Shown here piece after piece: positions 1 to 8,073 of a DNA stretch of 46,860 bases. The position numbers were made by a program, and so were the translations under genes. The stretch lies in assembly GCA_937877455.1 (NCBI GenBank), contig CALFIU010000123.1, positions 1 to 46,860 of the forward strand, given 5' to 3'. Position 1 is the first letter of the stretch. Each line of letters starts with the position of its first letter. The notes below the pieces were generated by a model that worked only from the letters and a program-made list of their open reading frames with translations, ran no database searches and had not been told where the DNA came from. The DNA comes from an uncultured Bacteroidales bacterium. GTDB taxonomy: Bacteria; Bacteroidota; Bacteroidia; Bacteroidales; UBA3824.

Positions 1-82
1 AAAGGCTTTTGACAAGGTTTTCATGCTCGCCAAAAACCTTTTTGAAGGTTAAATCTACTTTGGGATTTAAGTATTTCGACAT
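1..82 (-). CDS. Rpn/PD-(D/E)XK transposase-family protein, 5' end only
   Basis: An open reading frame runs leftward off the window edge from an ATG at 82. Its 27 visible residues start MSKYLNPKVDLTFKKVFGEH, which is the characteristic N-terminus of Rpn-family recombination-promoting nucleases, also called PD-(D/E)XK nuclease family transposases (PDDEXK_2). The family is abundant and often multi-copy in Bacteroidota; members cut DNA and are linked to recombination. A good promoter lies just upstream (111-143). The catalytic core would lie outside the window, so whether the gene is intact cannot be judged. Confidence 0.75.
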   Translation of the reverse strand, partial: MSKYLNPKVDLTFKKVFGEHENLVKSL

Positions 83-110
83 AATGAGTTTTCTATTAAT
101 GTTCTGATTG

Positions 111-143
111 CAAAGATAATTCAACTTTTCGGAAATTGCCAAA
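111..143 (-). promoter_or_regulatory. Promoter for the Rpn-family gene
   Basis: On the minus strand, TTTG (143-140) and TATCTTTG (118-111) are separated by 21 bases. This matches the Bacteroidota housekeeping consensus TTTG/N17-23/TAnnTTTG. The -7 box ends about 28 bases before the ATG at 82. The stretch between here and the leuA terminator (about 144-349) holds no gene that I can see, only AT-rich DNA with short palindromes near 286-315. Confidence 0.5.
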
Positions 144-349
144 AAAAAGACAGCCAACCTACTATCCTTTTTTTGCATTGCGTTTGAATATGTATTTTTT
201 GATTGTAAAATTTAATGTCATTTATTCCATTAAATTAGCAATCAAAGTGTGTATTAAAAACACTATTCAAGTTTACATTACAAATTACGTAATGCATATA
301 ATTACTTAAGTAATAAATTGATTCGCTTAATTCGTTTTACTTGTTAATA

Positions 350-389
350 AAAAAACGCGAAACTTTTTATAATCGTTCCGCGTTTTTTT
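350..389 (-). terminator. Rho-independent terminator of leuA
   Basis: Arms 350-363 and 375-388 pair over 14 bases with one mismatch (an ACGCG core flanked by A/T runs) around an 11-base AT loop. On the minus strand the hairpin ends in a U-run. It lies 17 bases past the leuA stop codon. Confidence 0.75.
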
Positions 390-405
390 AGTTAGTTGTA
401 TTATT

Positions 406-1905
406 TTATCTCACTCTAAACTTGTTTATACAATCTATATAAGCCTCTACGGAAGCTGTAACAATGTCGGTGGATGCGCCAAAACCAAAATAAACGTTTC
501 CATCATATTCCACCTGCATGTGAACCTTTCCTACATCGTCGGAACCTTTTGAAATGGCTTGAATTGTAAATTCTTTAAGGGTCATTTGCTTGCGGATTAT
601 CTTTTTCAACGCTTTGATAGCAGCATCAATAGGACCATTACCCGATGATGTTTCTTCAAATTTTTGTCCAGAAATATCAAGTCCTATGCTTGCGACACTT
701 TTTACGCCAAAACCTGTTGTAACTTGCAGAAAATCAAGTTTTACAGAATGAGTGTCGGCAATATCCGCACCTGCAAGCATAAGTATATCATCGTCTGTAA
801 TTTCTTTTTTCTGATCGGCAAGTTTTAGAAATTTTTGATAAATTTTATCAAGTTTTTCGTCTGTGGTATCTACACCGTTAACATGTAAACGATATTTAAG
901 AGCTGCCCTTCCACTACGAGCCGTCAACACAATAGAATTATCATCAAGTCCTATCTCCTTAGGATCAATAATTTCGTAAGTTTGTACATTTTTAAGAACA
1001 CCATCTTGATGTATTCCACTCGAATGGGCAAATGCATTACGACCAACAATAGCTTTATTTGGCTGCACAGGCATATTCATTAATCCAGAAACCATTCTCG
1101 AAACTGACATTATTTTTGTTGTGTTGATAGTGGTTTCGATAGGAATATTCTTATGACTTTTTAGAATCATCGTAATTTCTTCGAGCGAAGTATTTCCTGC
1201 CCTTTCGCCAATGCCGTTGATTGTAACCTCCACTTGACGCGCACCATTAAGCACACCCATAAGAGTATTGGCAGTAGCCATACCTAAATCGTTGTGGCAA
1301 TGGGTAGAAATAATTGCATTGTCTATACCATCAACATGTTCTTTTAGATATTTAATTTTAGCACCGTACTCTTCTGGTAGGCAATATCCCGTGGTATCAG
1401 GAATGTTTACAACAGTTGCACCAGCCTTAATAACAGCCTCTACAACACGTGCAAGATACTCATTTTCGGTTCTACCAGCGTCTTCGGCATAAAACTCAAC
1501 ATCCTCGACATATTTTTTTGCATATTTAACAGCCGCCACTGCACGTTCGATAATTTCTTCACGGTTTGAGTTAAACTTATATTTAATATGCAAATCGCTT
1601 GTACCGATGCCAGTATGAATTCTTTTACGTTTTGCGTATTTTAGCGAATCTGCGGCTACATCAATGTCTTTTTGTACAGCGCGAGTTAACGCGCATATTG
1701 TAGGCCAAGTAACGGCTTTGCTAATTTCCACCACTGAATTAAAATCGCCAGGCGACGAAATAGGGAAACCAGCTTCAATAATATCCACACCCAACTGTTC
1801 CAACTGTTTAGCCACTTGGATTTTTTCAATAGTGTTGAGTTGGCAACCAGGCACTTGCTCGCCATCGCGGAGTGTGGTATCGAAAACATATAATTTGTCG
1901 CTCAT
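406..1905 (-). CDS. leuA: 2-isopropylmalate synthase
   Basis: LeuA condenses acetyl-CoA with 2-oxoisovalerate, the first committed step of leucine synthesis, in the cytoplasm. The 499-residue product has the family's usual bacterial length. The N-terminal TIM barrel shows the substrate/metal loop DTTLRDGEQ near residue 10, the metal-binding STHCHNDLG near residue 205, and NGIGERAGN near 235. The C-terminal third (from about 390) fits the LeuA allosteric domain, so leucine feedback is expected. The gene stands alone: leuB, leuC and leuD are not in the window. The related citramalate and homocitrate synthases share the barrel; the overall pattern favours LeuA. A TAnnTTTG box lies upstream and a strong terminator follows. 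Confidence 0.93.
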   Translation of the reverse strand: MSDKLYVFDTTLRDGEQVPGCQLNTIEKIQVAKQLEQLGVDIIEAGFPISSPGDFNSVVEISKAVTWPTICALTRAVQKDIDVAADSLKYAKRKRIHTGIGTSDLHIKYKFNSNREEIIERAVAAVKYAKKYVEDVEFYAEDAGRTENEYLARVVEAVIKAGATVVNIPDTTGYCLPEEYGAKIKYLKEHVDGIDNAIISTHCHNDLGMATANTLMGVLNGARQVEVTINGIGERAGNTSLEEITMILKSHKNIPIETTINTTKIMSVSRMVSGLMNMPVQPNKAIVGRNAFAHSSGIHQDGVLKNVQTYEIIDPKEIGLDDNSIVLTARSGRAALKYRLHVNGVDTTDEKLDKIYQKFLKLADQKKEITDDDILMLAGADIADTHSVKLDFLQVTTGFGVKSVASIGLDISGQKFEETSSGNGPIDAAIKALKKIIRKQMTLKEFTIQAISKGSDDVGKVHMQVEYDGNVYFGFGASTDIVTASVEAYIDCINKFRVR

Positions 1906-1931
1906 AATTTTATTAATCTTTTTATTCGCGG

Positions 1932-1939
1932 CAAATATA
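1932..1939 (-). promoter_or_regulatory. leuA: Promoter -7 box of leuA
   Basis: TATATTTG on the minus strand (1939-1932) matches TAnnTTTG and ends 27 bases before the leuA ATG at 1905. I see no clean TTTG at the expected upstream distance, so only the -7 box is claimed. No leader peptide or T-box-like structure is evident between it and the gene. Confidence 0.35.
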
Positions 1940-2043
1940 TATATTTTTTTAAAAGTGGAAAATTTGATTTTAAAAAGGGTATTAACTTTTTTTTATCATT
2001 ATTTTAAATGAATTGCTTAATGTTAAGTTTCAATCAACGTAAC

Positions 2044-2151
2044 TCTTAATCCTTGTTCTAATGGAATATGTTCTCTGACGCAGCCATGGTACACTTCTGT
2101 GTTCCTTCAAAGAATGTCTTAATCCTTGTTCTAATGGAATATGTTCTCTGA
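2044..2151. CRISPR. Two-repeat CRISPR-like remnant
   Basis: A 35-base sequence, TCTTAATCCTTGTTCTAATG followed by 15 more bases to 2078, occurs at 2044-2078 and again, identically, at 2117-2151. The copies are separated by a unique 38-base stretch (2079-2116). Repeat length, spacer length and perfect identity fit a minimal CRISPR unit; the TTAATCC...TAATGGAATATG style resembles type I/III repeats seen in Bacteroidota. The bases flanking the two copies differ. No third copy and no cas gene lie in the window, so this is probably an orphan or decayed array. A plain direct duplication is the alternative. The 1906-2272 gap holds nothing else beyond promoter boxes. Confidence 0.5.
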
Positions 2152-2272
2152 AGGCTAAGCACCGTTTTGAGGCGGTGTTGAGGGAGCATAGTAATAAACC
2201 TGTGGATATAAATTTCCCAAAAATAACTATCTTTGCGGAGAATTACAGAACAAAATTATCCATAAGCGAGAA

Positions 2273-2638
2273 ATGAAAGAATTATACAAACAAATATTAG
2301 ACTGTTTTTTGCCAGAAGAATTGGTAGAAAATTTTGATGTAACCGATATTGTCAAGACAGAAACAACACTGAATATTTATATGAGTGAGAAAAATATTCA
2401 GCCGCCGCATGATTCAACGATTGTCATGTCGCCCAACGGCTTTACAGAATATTCAGTTTTTGTCGATTTCCCTGTCCGAAGACGACTTGTGTGCATCCAT
2501 ACAAGGAAACGCCGCTGGATAGCAGAAGATATCAAAACAAAGCAGAAAACAACATTTTCAAAGGAGTATTCGTTTGTTGCAGAAGACACCCGCATATCGA
2601 AGGATTTTGCGGCTTTTTTAAAAGGAACTCGTCGATAA
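2273..2638 (+). CDS. ISAon1-family transposase N-terminal region protein (orphan)
   Basis: The 121-residue product matches in style the small N-terminal ORF of ISAon1-family insertion sequences: MKELYKQILDCFLPEELVEN at the start, a central VDFPVRRRLVCIHTRKRRW basic strand, and an ending like RISKDFAAFLKGTRR. In complete elements a second ORF with the DDE catalytic core follows at once. Here only about 55 bases of non-coding DNA separate the stop codon from the terminator of tRNA-Glu, so the catalytic part is missing. A TATCTTTG box (about 2229-2236) lies upstream, within 45 bases of the ATG. It is either an insertion-sequence remnant or a stand-alone derivative. The reading frame itself is intact. 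Confidence 0.65.
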   Translation: MKELYKQILDCFLPEELVENFDVTDIVKTETTLNIYMSEKNIQPPHDSTIVMSPNGFTEYSVFVDFPVRRRLVCIHTRKRRWIAEDIKTKQKTTFSKEYSFVAEDTRISKDFAAFLKGTRR

Positions 2639-2693
2639 CAACCAGAATTCAGGAAGTTCATTGTCCTTATTTTACGGGAATTTATTGTTATAA

Positions 2694-2726
2694 ACAAAAA
2701 AAGGTTTGAGTTTAACCTCAAACCTT
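2694..2726 (-). terminator. Terminator of tRNA-Glu
   Basis: A perfect 10-bp inverted repeat (AAGGTTTGAG and its complement, about 2701-2726) surrounds a 6-base loop. A run of A on the plus strand just before it becomes a U-run on the minus strand. The hairpin begins one base past the mature 3' end of tRNA-Glu. Confidence 0.8.
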
Positions 2727-2727
2727 G

Positions 2728-2799
2728 TAGTCCCTAGCGGAATCGAACCGCTGTTATCAGAATGAAAATCTGACGTCCTAACCGCTAGACGAAGGGACC
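2728..2799 (-). tRNA. tRNA-Glu (anticodon TTC)
   Basis: The minus strand folds as a full cloverleaf. The acceptor stem GGTCCCT pairs with AGGGACT (one G-U pair), with discriminator A. The anticodon stem TCAGA/TCTGA encloses TTTTCAT, giving anticodon TTC. The T-arm carries GGTTCGATTCC. CCA is not encoded, as is usual in Bacteroidota. It has its own promoter and terminator, so it is a single-gene unit. The CRISPR-like and insertion-sequence remnants lie just beyond its 3' end. Confidence 0.95.
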
Positions 2800-2869
2800 A
2801 ACAATTGTATTTTACATGAAACAAATTTCTTTCTTGTCGTCTATGTCTTCCTTATCGGTTTTGACGTTG

Positions 2870-2900
2870 CAAAGGTAGATATTATTTTGTAACTTCCAAA
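2870..2900 (-). promoter_or_regulatory. Promoter of tRNA-Glu
   Basis: On the minus strand, TTTG (2900-2897) and TACCTTTG (2877-2870) are separated by 19 bases, an excellent match to the Bacteroidota consensus. The -7 box ends 70 bases before the mature tRNA 5' end, which leaves a leader to be removed by RNase P. Confidence 0.65.
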
Positions 2901-2942
2901 TTTTTTTGAACTTTTTTTTGAAAAAAATGTTTTTATTTTCGT

Positions 2943-5555
2943 TTAGTTTGTAATGTAGTTTCTTAATTTTTCGTATTCATCTGAAATATAGAACGATACA
3001 AGTGCTTGCAATCTTAGTGCAAAGTCTATATTTCTTAGTGTTCCGTCTTCTTCTTTTTGTAATGCATATTCAATTACGCTCATATTTTGGCATGCGTCTA
3101 ATGCGTCTGGCATATTTTCGTCCGAAATTATTATGCTCTTAACAGCACTAATAATGCCGTCCGATATTAAAATGCCTATTCTGTCGGTTGTGTAGTTGAG
3201 CATTCTATTAAAAAGCGTAAATTCAAATGCTTGTTGGTCTTTTATAGTTTCTGTTCCTTGATAGTTGAATGTTTGTAGTTTTTGTTGTAGCAAATCAATG
3301 GTTCTTTTTGAATCCGTGTCAAATTTGTTGTAGTCGGGATTTTGAACTATGTATTGGCTATATTTTTGGCTACGAGTGTAATTCTTTATATATTTTGATG
3401 TAAAGTTTAGTTTTGGTATTGTGGTTGAAAGTTGACCAAAATTCATATTTCCGTCCTTGGAAAGGTTTCTCCAAAGGTTATTTATATTGGTTTTAGAAAA
3501 TCCAAATTTTATATTTGCCAATTCTTTTGCTACTGCAAAGTACAATTGTCCATCTTGAAGAAAGTATTTGCTATCTTCTTTTGTATGTAGTTCACTTATT
3601 GCAAGTGTAGGTTTTGAACCGTCGTATGATGTTATGCCGTAAGTATTTTCGGTGTGGAATATGTATGATTCAAGTTGTTGTATATCGAGAAATGTACAAC
3701 ATTTTTCTATTGCTGTGTTTATTTGAGGATAACTTTGATTAGTTATTAAACTTCCGCTATTTATTTGTGCGGATTGTTGTATTTCAACTTTGTCGAGCCA
3801 TGTTTTAAAATCGTGGTATGGCTGTTTTTTCATTGTTGAAGGATGCATTATTAATTCTGTACCAGTTTTTTTTATGTTGTGTTTTATTTCTGGTATTCTA
3901 AATTCTTGTTTGTGGGCGTTGAATTTTTGTGCATCAAATAATTCTAATACATTTTCGGCTCGTTGTTTTAAGTTTTCGTTTTGTGTAAGCCCTGCCATTT
4001 TTTCTATATTTTCTTTTATTAATGGCTTAAGTATTGCCAATCTGTCGGCTGCTTGTGATATTTCTTTTTGTTGTTTTGATGTTAAAAATATTGCTTCTGC
4101 TACGGCATAGTTGGCTATTGCTCCGCTATATTTTTGGTCTGGGCTTTGTGTTGAATTTAGTCCAATAGATTCTATATATTCTGTTTGGAGTTTATCGGCG
4201 GCATCTTCTGCCATTTTTCTTGCATTTTTGTCGTCACCGTTTTCAAATATTTTTTTTGCGAGTTCGGTTTCAAAAAGTATTCTGTCTAAATTATTTGGAA
4301 CAAGTTTTAGGAATTTTTCGTGTACCTTTTGCATTGCCTTTGTGTATTGCTCTGACATTTGTTGTGGCGTTTCGCATCTATTTAGGATATGAACAATGGC
4401 TAATATGTCGTTGGCATCAAGGTTGTACGATTGGATAAATTCTTGAAATTTGTTGGCAAAATCGGTGTCAGAAACAGCATCTTTTGCTGCACTTATTAAT
4501 TCTTTTGTTTCTTCTTCGTTAAATTTGTAATCTTTTTCTACGTTGCTTATTGCTATAAGGTATTTTGCTGCAAATGTGTAGAATATGTCGCCGTATTGAT
4601 GGGCAAATATGCCGAGTATATTGGCTGCATATTCTGATTGTTCTTTATTTTCTGCAAAATTGTAGGTTAATTTTGCAATGCCTTTTAATTTTTCTTCGCG
4701 TGAGGCATTGTTGAGGTGTTTAATTTCGTTGTAAAGAAAATCGTTGTCGCGATTGCTTATCCATTCTGCTGCTCCGCATATAATTGGGTCGCGACCTATT
4801 TTACTTTTTACCTTCATTTCGTTTTCCGAAATGGTTTCTGCATATTTTAACTGCATATTTTGGTCAAAATCAAGCAGATAAGCGCCGTTGGTTGTTAACA
4901 AATAGATTGCGTTTTCTGGTTTGCTGTTGTTATAGTTGCCTTTACTTTTTTCTATTTTATAAATTTTTAGCCGTGCAAGTATGTATTCATCATCTTCAAT
5001 GTAGTAGGCGAGAGTTGCATTCATGCCGTATGCTGGGTATTCTATGTAACGGCTTAGCGATACAATTCGTTCTTTTGTTTGCTCATCGTAGCAAGACATT
5101 AAGTAGTCTTCTACAAAATTTTGTATTTTGCCTGTTGTACCAAAAGATAGAAATTCTGATATTGCGTTTTTCTTTTCTATATAGTTGGGATCTTCGGTGT
5201 ATTTACTGGAAACTATGTCAAAGTATAGCCTATTGTCGAATACCATAAACACTACCGATTTTTTGCCTGTGTTGAGTATTCCTGCTATCTTGCCCATTGA
5301 GTACACCGTTATTATATATATATCGTCGTGGTGTTCTGGCTCTATTTTTAATTGTAAACCTTGTGAAAGATAGTCTTGTAGTTGACTATAAAATTCGTCG
5401 GCGTTGAAGTTTTGGTTTACGGGTAATGCTTTTGCGTTGTTTAGCAATCGCATTTTTATATTGTTGTACTGCCCGAAGTCTTGTCCGTTGCTGTTTAGCA
5501 GGCGACTTAGCATCGTTTCTTTTAGCGAAACATGGTTTACCGACAAATCTTTCAT
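2943..5555 (-). CDS. Large cytoplasmic protein with M48-like pseudopeptidase C-terminus
   Basis: This 870-residue protein has no signal peptide or membrane segment. The middle third (about 270-560) is helical and rich in E, K and A, like a helical-repeat region. The C-terminal 250 residues follow the layout of M48-type zinc peptidases found on large cytoplasmic repeat proteins. A segment with LYFAVAKELANIKFGFS stands where HExxH is expected, and NYTTDRIGILISDG stands where the family has ELxADRxGLL. The zinc ligands appear lost: His to K677, His to N681, Glu to N787. If this alignment holds, the protein is a non-catalytic binding module. It is the last gene of a leftward unit with an acyl-CoA synthetase and a SiaC-family protein, 22 bases after the latter. 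The N-terminal region is unrecognised. Confidence 0.6.
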   Translation of the reverse strand: MKDLSVNHVSLKETMLSRLLNSNGQDFGQYNNIKMRLLNNAKALPVNQNFNADEFYSQLQDYLSQGLQLKIEPEHHDDIYIITVYSMGKIAGILNTGKKSVVFMVFDNRLYFDIVSSKYTEDPNYIEKKNAISEFLSFGTTGKIQNFVEDYLMSCYDEQTKERIVSLSRYIEYPAYGMNATLAYYIEDDEYILARLKIYKIEKSKGNYNNSKPENAIYLLTTNGAYLLDFDQNMQLKYAETISENEMKVKSKIGRDPIICGAAEWISNRDNDFLYNEIKHLNNASREEKLKGIAKLTYNFAENKEQSEYAANILGIFAHQYGDIFYTFAAKYLIAISNVEKDYKFNEEETKELISAAKDAVSDTDFANKFQEFIQSYNLDANDILAIVHILNRCETPQQMSEQYTKAMQKVHEKFLKLVPNNLDRILFETELAKKIFENGDDKNARKMAEDAADKLQTEYIESIGLNSTQSPDQKYSGAIANYAVAEAIFLTSKQQKEISQAADRLAILKPLIKENIEKMAGLTQNENLKQRAENVLELFDAQKFNAHKQEFRIPEIKHNIKKTGTELIMHPSTMKKQPYHDFKTWLDKVEIQQSAQINSGSLITNQSYPQINTAIEKCCTFLDIQQLESYIFHTENTYGITSYDGSKPTLAISELHTKEDSKYFLQDGQLYFAVAKELANIKFGFSKTNINNLWRNLSKDGNMNFGQLSTTIPKLNFTSKYIKNYTRSQKYSQYIVQNPDYNKFDTDSKRTIDLLQQKLQTFNYQGTETIKDQQAFEFTLFNRMLNYTTDRIGILISDGIISAVKSIIISDENMPDALDACQNMSVIEYALQKEEDGTLRNIDFALRLQALVSFYISDEYEKLRNYITN

Positions 5556-5577
5556 GGGGATTTATTTTTTTGCCGAC

Positions 5578-5961
5578 TTAGCCTTGATAGTCTTGGGTCG
5601 GTATAAAATTGAATTTTAATTCCAATACATCTTGAAAATCTTCGCCATATTCCAATAGTTCATCGTCTTCGTAATACCAGTTTACAACATATCCATTTCC
5701 CGAATTTTTTATTTTGTTTACATATTCGAGAAAACGTATGAGATATTTAGCTGAACTTGAATTGAAGTATTCAAAATTTATGTTTACAGTTGTATTTTCT
5801 TGTGGATTTTGTACATATTCTTCCATCCACTCAATGAGCGGTCTGTAAACGCTTTCTGTGTTTTCGGGTGTGGAACGTCCACCAAGTTCTACAAGACCTT
5901 GTATTGGGTCAAGATTTACCTTGGGCGTTTTCATATTTCCTTCACTACGTATAGTTTCCAT
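5578..5961 (-). CDS. SiaC-family (DUF1987) regulatory phosphoprotein
   Basis: The 127-residue product has the DUF1987/SiaC pattern: VELGGRSTPENTESVYRPLI near residues 24-43, INFEYFNSSSAKYLIRFLEY near 61-80, and the VNWYYEDDELLEYGEDFQD stretch after residue 90. In Pseudomonas, SiaC is phosphorylated by SiaB and dephosphorylated by SiaA, and when unphosphorylated it activates the diguanylate cyclase SiaD. The modified Thr lies in an N-T-S-S motif; here S68 of N-S-S-S takes that place. No SiaA- or SiaB-like gene is nearby. The gene lies 43 bases after an acyl-CoA synthetase gene and 22 bases before the pseudopeptidase gene. A start at the second Met (residue 10) is possible. Confidence 0.8.
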   Translation of the reverse strand: METIRSEGNMKTPKVNLDPIQGLVELGGRSTPENTESVYRPLIEWMEEYVQNPQENTTVNINFEYFNSSSAKYLIRFLEYVNKIKNSGNGYVVNWYYEDDELLEYGEDFQDVLELKFNFIPTQDYQG

Positions 5962-6004
5962 TATTTTTGTCTCTGTTTTTTTGCGTTACAAAAGTATTAA
6001 TTTT

Positions 6005-7927
6005 TTATTTTTCTGCCAACAATTTTTCCAATACTTCTTTATTTTCTTTGCAATTGGTTTTTCCTTCGGCGGTGTACATACGTTCAATTATGTTTTTGTA
6101 TGTTTCCAAAACTTTAAATCTTACTATTTTCATGGTGGAATTTACCATTTGGTTTTTTTCGCTAAATGGTTCTTCTATTATGTTGAAAACAGATGGTATC
6201 CATTGTTTTGGAAATTTGTTTTTGTAGTTGGCATCATCGGTAAAGCTGTAAAATGATTTTTTTACTGCTTCGAGTAATTTTTCTGGGTCTGTTATTTTGT
6301 GTTGCTTTGCATATTCTTTAACTCTGTTTTTGTCGAGAGTTATTAGTGCTGTGGTATATTTGCAGTGGTCGTTGTAGAGTACACATTGATATATTAAGCC
6401 ACCGCTGTTGGTAATAGCTTCTTCTATGCCTTCTGGCGAGTATTTTTCTCCGTCGCTACTTATTAGTAGGGCTTTTTCTCTGCCTATAACATAAAGAAAA
6501 TTATCTTTGTCGATATATGCCATGTCGCCAGTGTTAAGCCAATCGTTTTTTATGGTTTCGGCTGTTGCTTGTTCGTTTTTGTAGTAACCTTTCATCACGC
6601 TAAGGGCTTTGACGTGTAGTATGCCTTTTTGTCCTATTGGTGATTCTTTGCCATCGTTGGCTATTATTTTTGCGTCTATGCCAGTGAGTATTAGTCCTGA
6701 ACTTCCAAATTTATGTTTGTCGCGGCAGTTTACCGATATAACAGGGCTGCTTTCTGTTAGTCCATAACCTTGGTAAACTGGTGCTCCGAGGGTGTAAAAA
6801 AATTGTTGTTGTTTTATGTCGAGTGCTGCTCCACCACCTATGAAAAATTGGAAATTGTTGCCAAAAATTTTGCGTATCTTGCTAAATACAATTTTGTCGG
6901 CGAGTTTGTATATCGGGTATTTCCAAAGTCGTTTTAGTAGTGCAGGTTTGTCATAACCATTGCCGTAGTATGCTATTCCTGCCGACATACCGCGTGTGAA
7001 TAAAAATTTTGCTACACCTCCTTGTTTGTTTATGCCGTCTTGTATTTTTCGCATAAAGTTGCCTGTTAGTGCAGGTACAGATAGCATGAAGTCGGGATTT
7101 ACCTCTTTTATGTTTATTGGTATGTTTTTTAGTTGGTTTATTGCGCCGCCTCGTGCATCTACAAACGAAAGCCTTAGCCCGCATAATGTTGCTACATAAA
7201 AACCTATTGTGTGAGCAAAGGAGTGATCAAGAGGTAGTATGATGAACAATTTCATGTTGTTCTGAAGTTTGAAAAATCTAAGGGCATCGTGGCTGTTGGC
7301 CCAATAGTTGAGGTGGCTTAGCATTATGCCTTTGGGATTTCCTGTTGTACCTGATGTGTAACTTATTGTTGCAGTGTCGTTTTCATCTACTTGCTTAATG
7401 CGTTTGTTTAGTTCTTCTCTGTATGTGTTGTAATCTTCTTTGCCACCGTTAATAAGTGAGTCGTATAGATAGATTTGCGAAATTGCTATGTTGAGTGGCT
7501 GCATGGTTTCGTCGGGCTTGTCAAGGTAAATAATTTTTATGTCAAGATCCCTAAGTGCTTGAGCCATTGCTAATGCTTTTGAAACGCTGTTTTGCGACAC
7601 CGCAACAAATTTTGTTTGTGAATGTTGTAGCCTAAAAAGAATTTCGTCTGGTTGTAGTTTTACCGATAGAGGTACGCATACTGCTCCTGTTTTGAGTATG
7701 GCGTATTCGGTAACTATCCAAGCTGTGCGTCCTTCGGATATTATGGCTATGTTGTCGCCATGTTTTACACCTGTCTTTATCAATGATATGGCCATGTAGT
7801 CTGACAACTTATTTACTTCTTGATATGTTGTGCCTTGCCAGCCTGCATCGGTTTTTTCGCTGACATACGCGGTGTCTTTAAAGTTTATGGACGCTGCGTT
7901 AAGCATTTCCAATACTGTACGTTTCAT
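6005..7927 (-). CDS. Long-chain acyl-CoA synthetase (AMP-forming)
   Basis: This 640-residue enzyme belongs to the adenylate-forming superfamily and probably activates long-chain fatty acids to acyl-CoA through an acyl-AMP intermediate. The P-loop motif SYTSGTTGNPKGIMLSH is near residue 190. The adenine-binding YQGYGLTESSPV is near 385. The hinge region with WLNTGDMAYIDKDNFLYVIGR follows at about 465-490. Its length and order fit the bacterial FadD-like long-chain group seen in Bacteroidota. There is no signal peptide, so a cytoplasmic or membrane-associated location is expected. It is the first gene of a leftward unit with the SiaC-family and pseudopeptidase genes. The exact substrate cannot be read from sequence. 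Confidence 0.88.
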   Translation of the reverse strand: MKRTVLEMLNAASINFKDTAYVSEKTDAGWQGTTYQEVNKLSDYMAISLIKTGVKHGDNIAIISEGRTAWIVTEYAILKTGAVCVPLSVKLQPDEILFRLQHSQTKFVAVSQNSVSKALAMAQALRDLDIKIIYLDKPDETMQPLNIAISQIYLYDSLINGGKEDYNTYREELNKRIKQVDENDTATISYTSGTTGNPKGIMLSHLNYWANSHDALRFFKLQNNMKLFIILPLDHSFAHTIGFYVATLCGLRLSFVDARGGAINQLKNIPINIKEVNPDFMLSVPALTGNFMRKIQDGINKQGGVAKFLFTRGMSAGIAYYGNGYDKPALLKRLWKYPIYKLADKIVFSKIRKIFGNNFQFFIGGGAALDIKQQQFFYTLGAPVYQGYGLTESSPVISVNCRDKHKFGSSGLILTGIDAKIIANDGKESPIGQKGILHVKALSVMKGYYKNEQATAETIKNDWLNTGDMAYIDKDNFLYVIGREKALLISSDGEKYSPEGIEEAITNSGGLIYQCVLYNDHCKYTTALITLDKNRVKEYAKQHKITDPEKLLEAVKKSFYSFTDDANYKNKFPKQWIPSVFNIIEEPFSEKNQMVNSTMKIVRFKVLETYKNIIERMYTAEGKTNCKENKEVLEKLLAEK

Positions 7928-8021
7928 ATTGTATTAGCTGCAAAATTTTTTTTCAAAGAAAATAAAAAAAACATTATTGTCCAAAAAATAATTGTATTTA
8001 TAAATGCGTTAAAAAAATATT

Positions 8022-8053
8022 TTTGATGTGAGTATAAAAATAAATTATATTTG
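8022..8053 (+). promoter_or_regulatory. Promoter of the DUF4294 gene
   Basis: TTTG (8022-8025) and TATATTTG (8046-8053) are separated by 20 bases, matching the Bacteroidota consensus. The -7 box ends 20 bases before the ATG at 8074, which predicts a short leader. Confidence 0.6.
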
Positions 8054-8073
8054 CACGTGATATTATTAATGCA

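Noticed and set aside
286..315. Short palindromes ATTACGTAAT and ATTACTTAAGTAAT near the leuA terminator.
   Set aside because: Short, AT-only and without a neighbouring promoter or gene start; expected by chance in such AT-rich DNA.
2398..2721. Minus-strand 107-codon ORF opposite the ISAon1 ORF.
   Set aside because: Overlaps the plus-strand ORF and the tRNA terminator; the plus-strand reading matches a known family.
3790..5248. Plus-strand ORFs of 70-154 codons opposite the 870-residue gene.
   Set aside because: Antisense shadows with unusual Cys/Phe-rich composition, no promoter or ribosome-binding context and no family resemblance.
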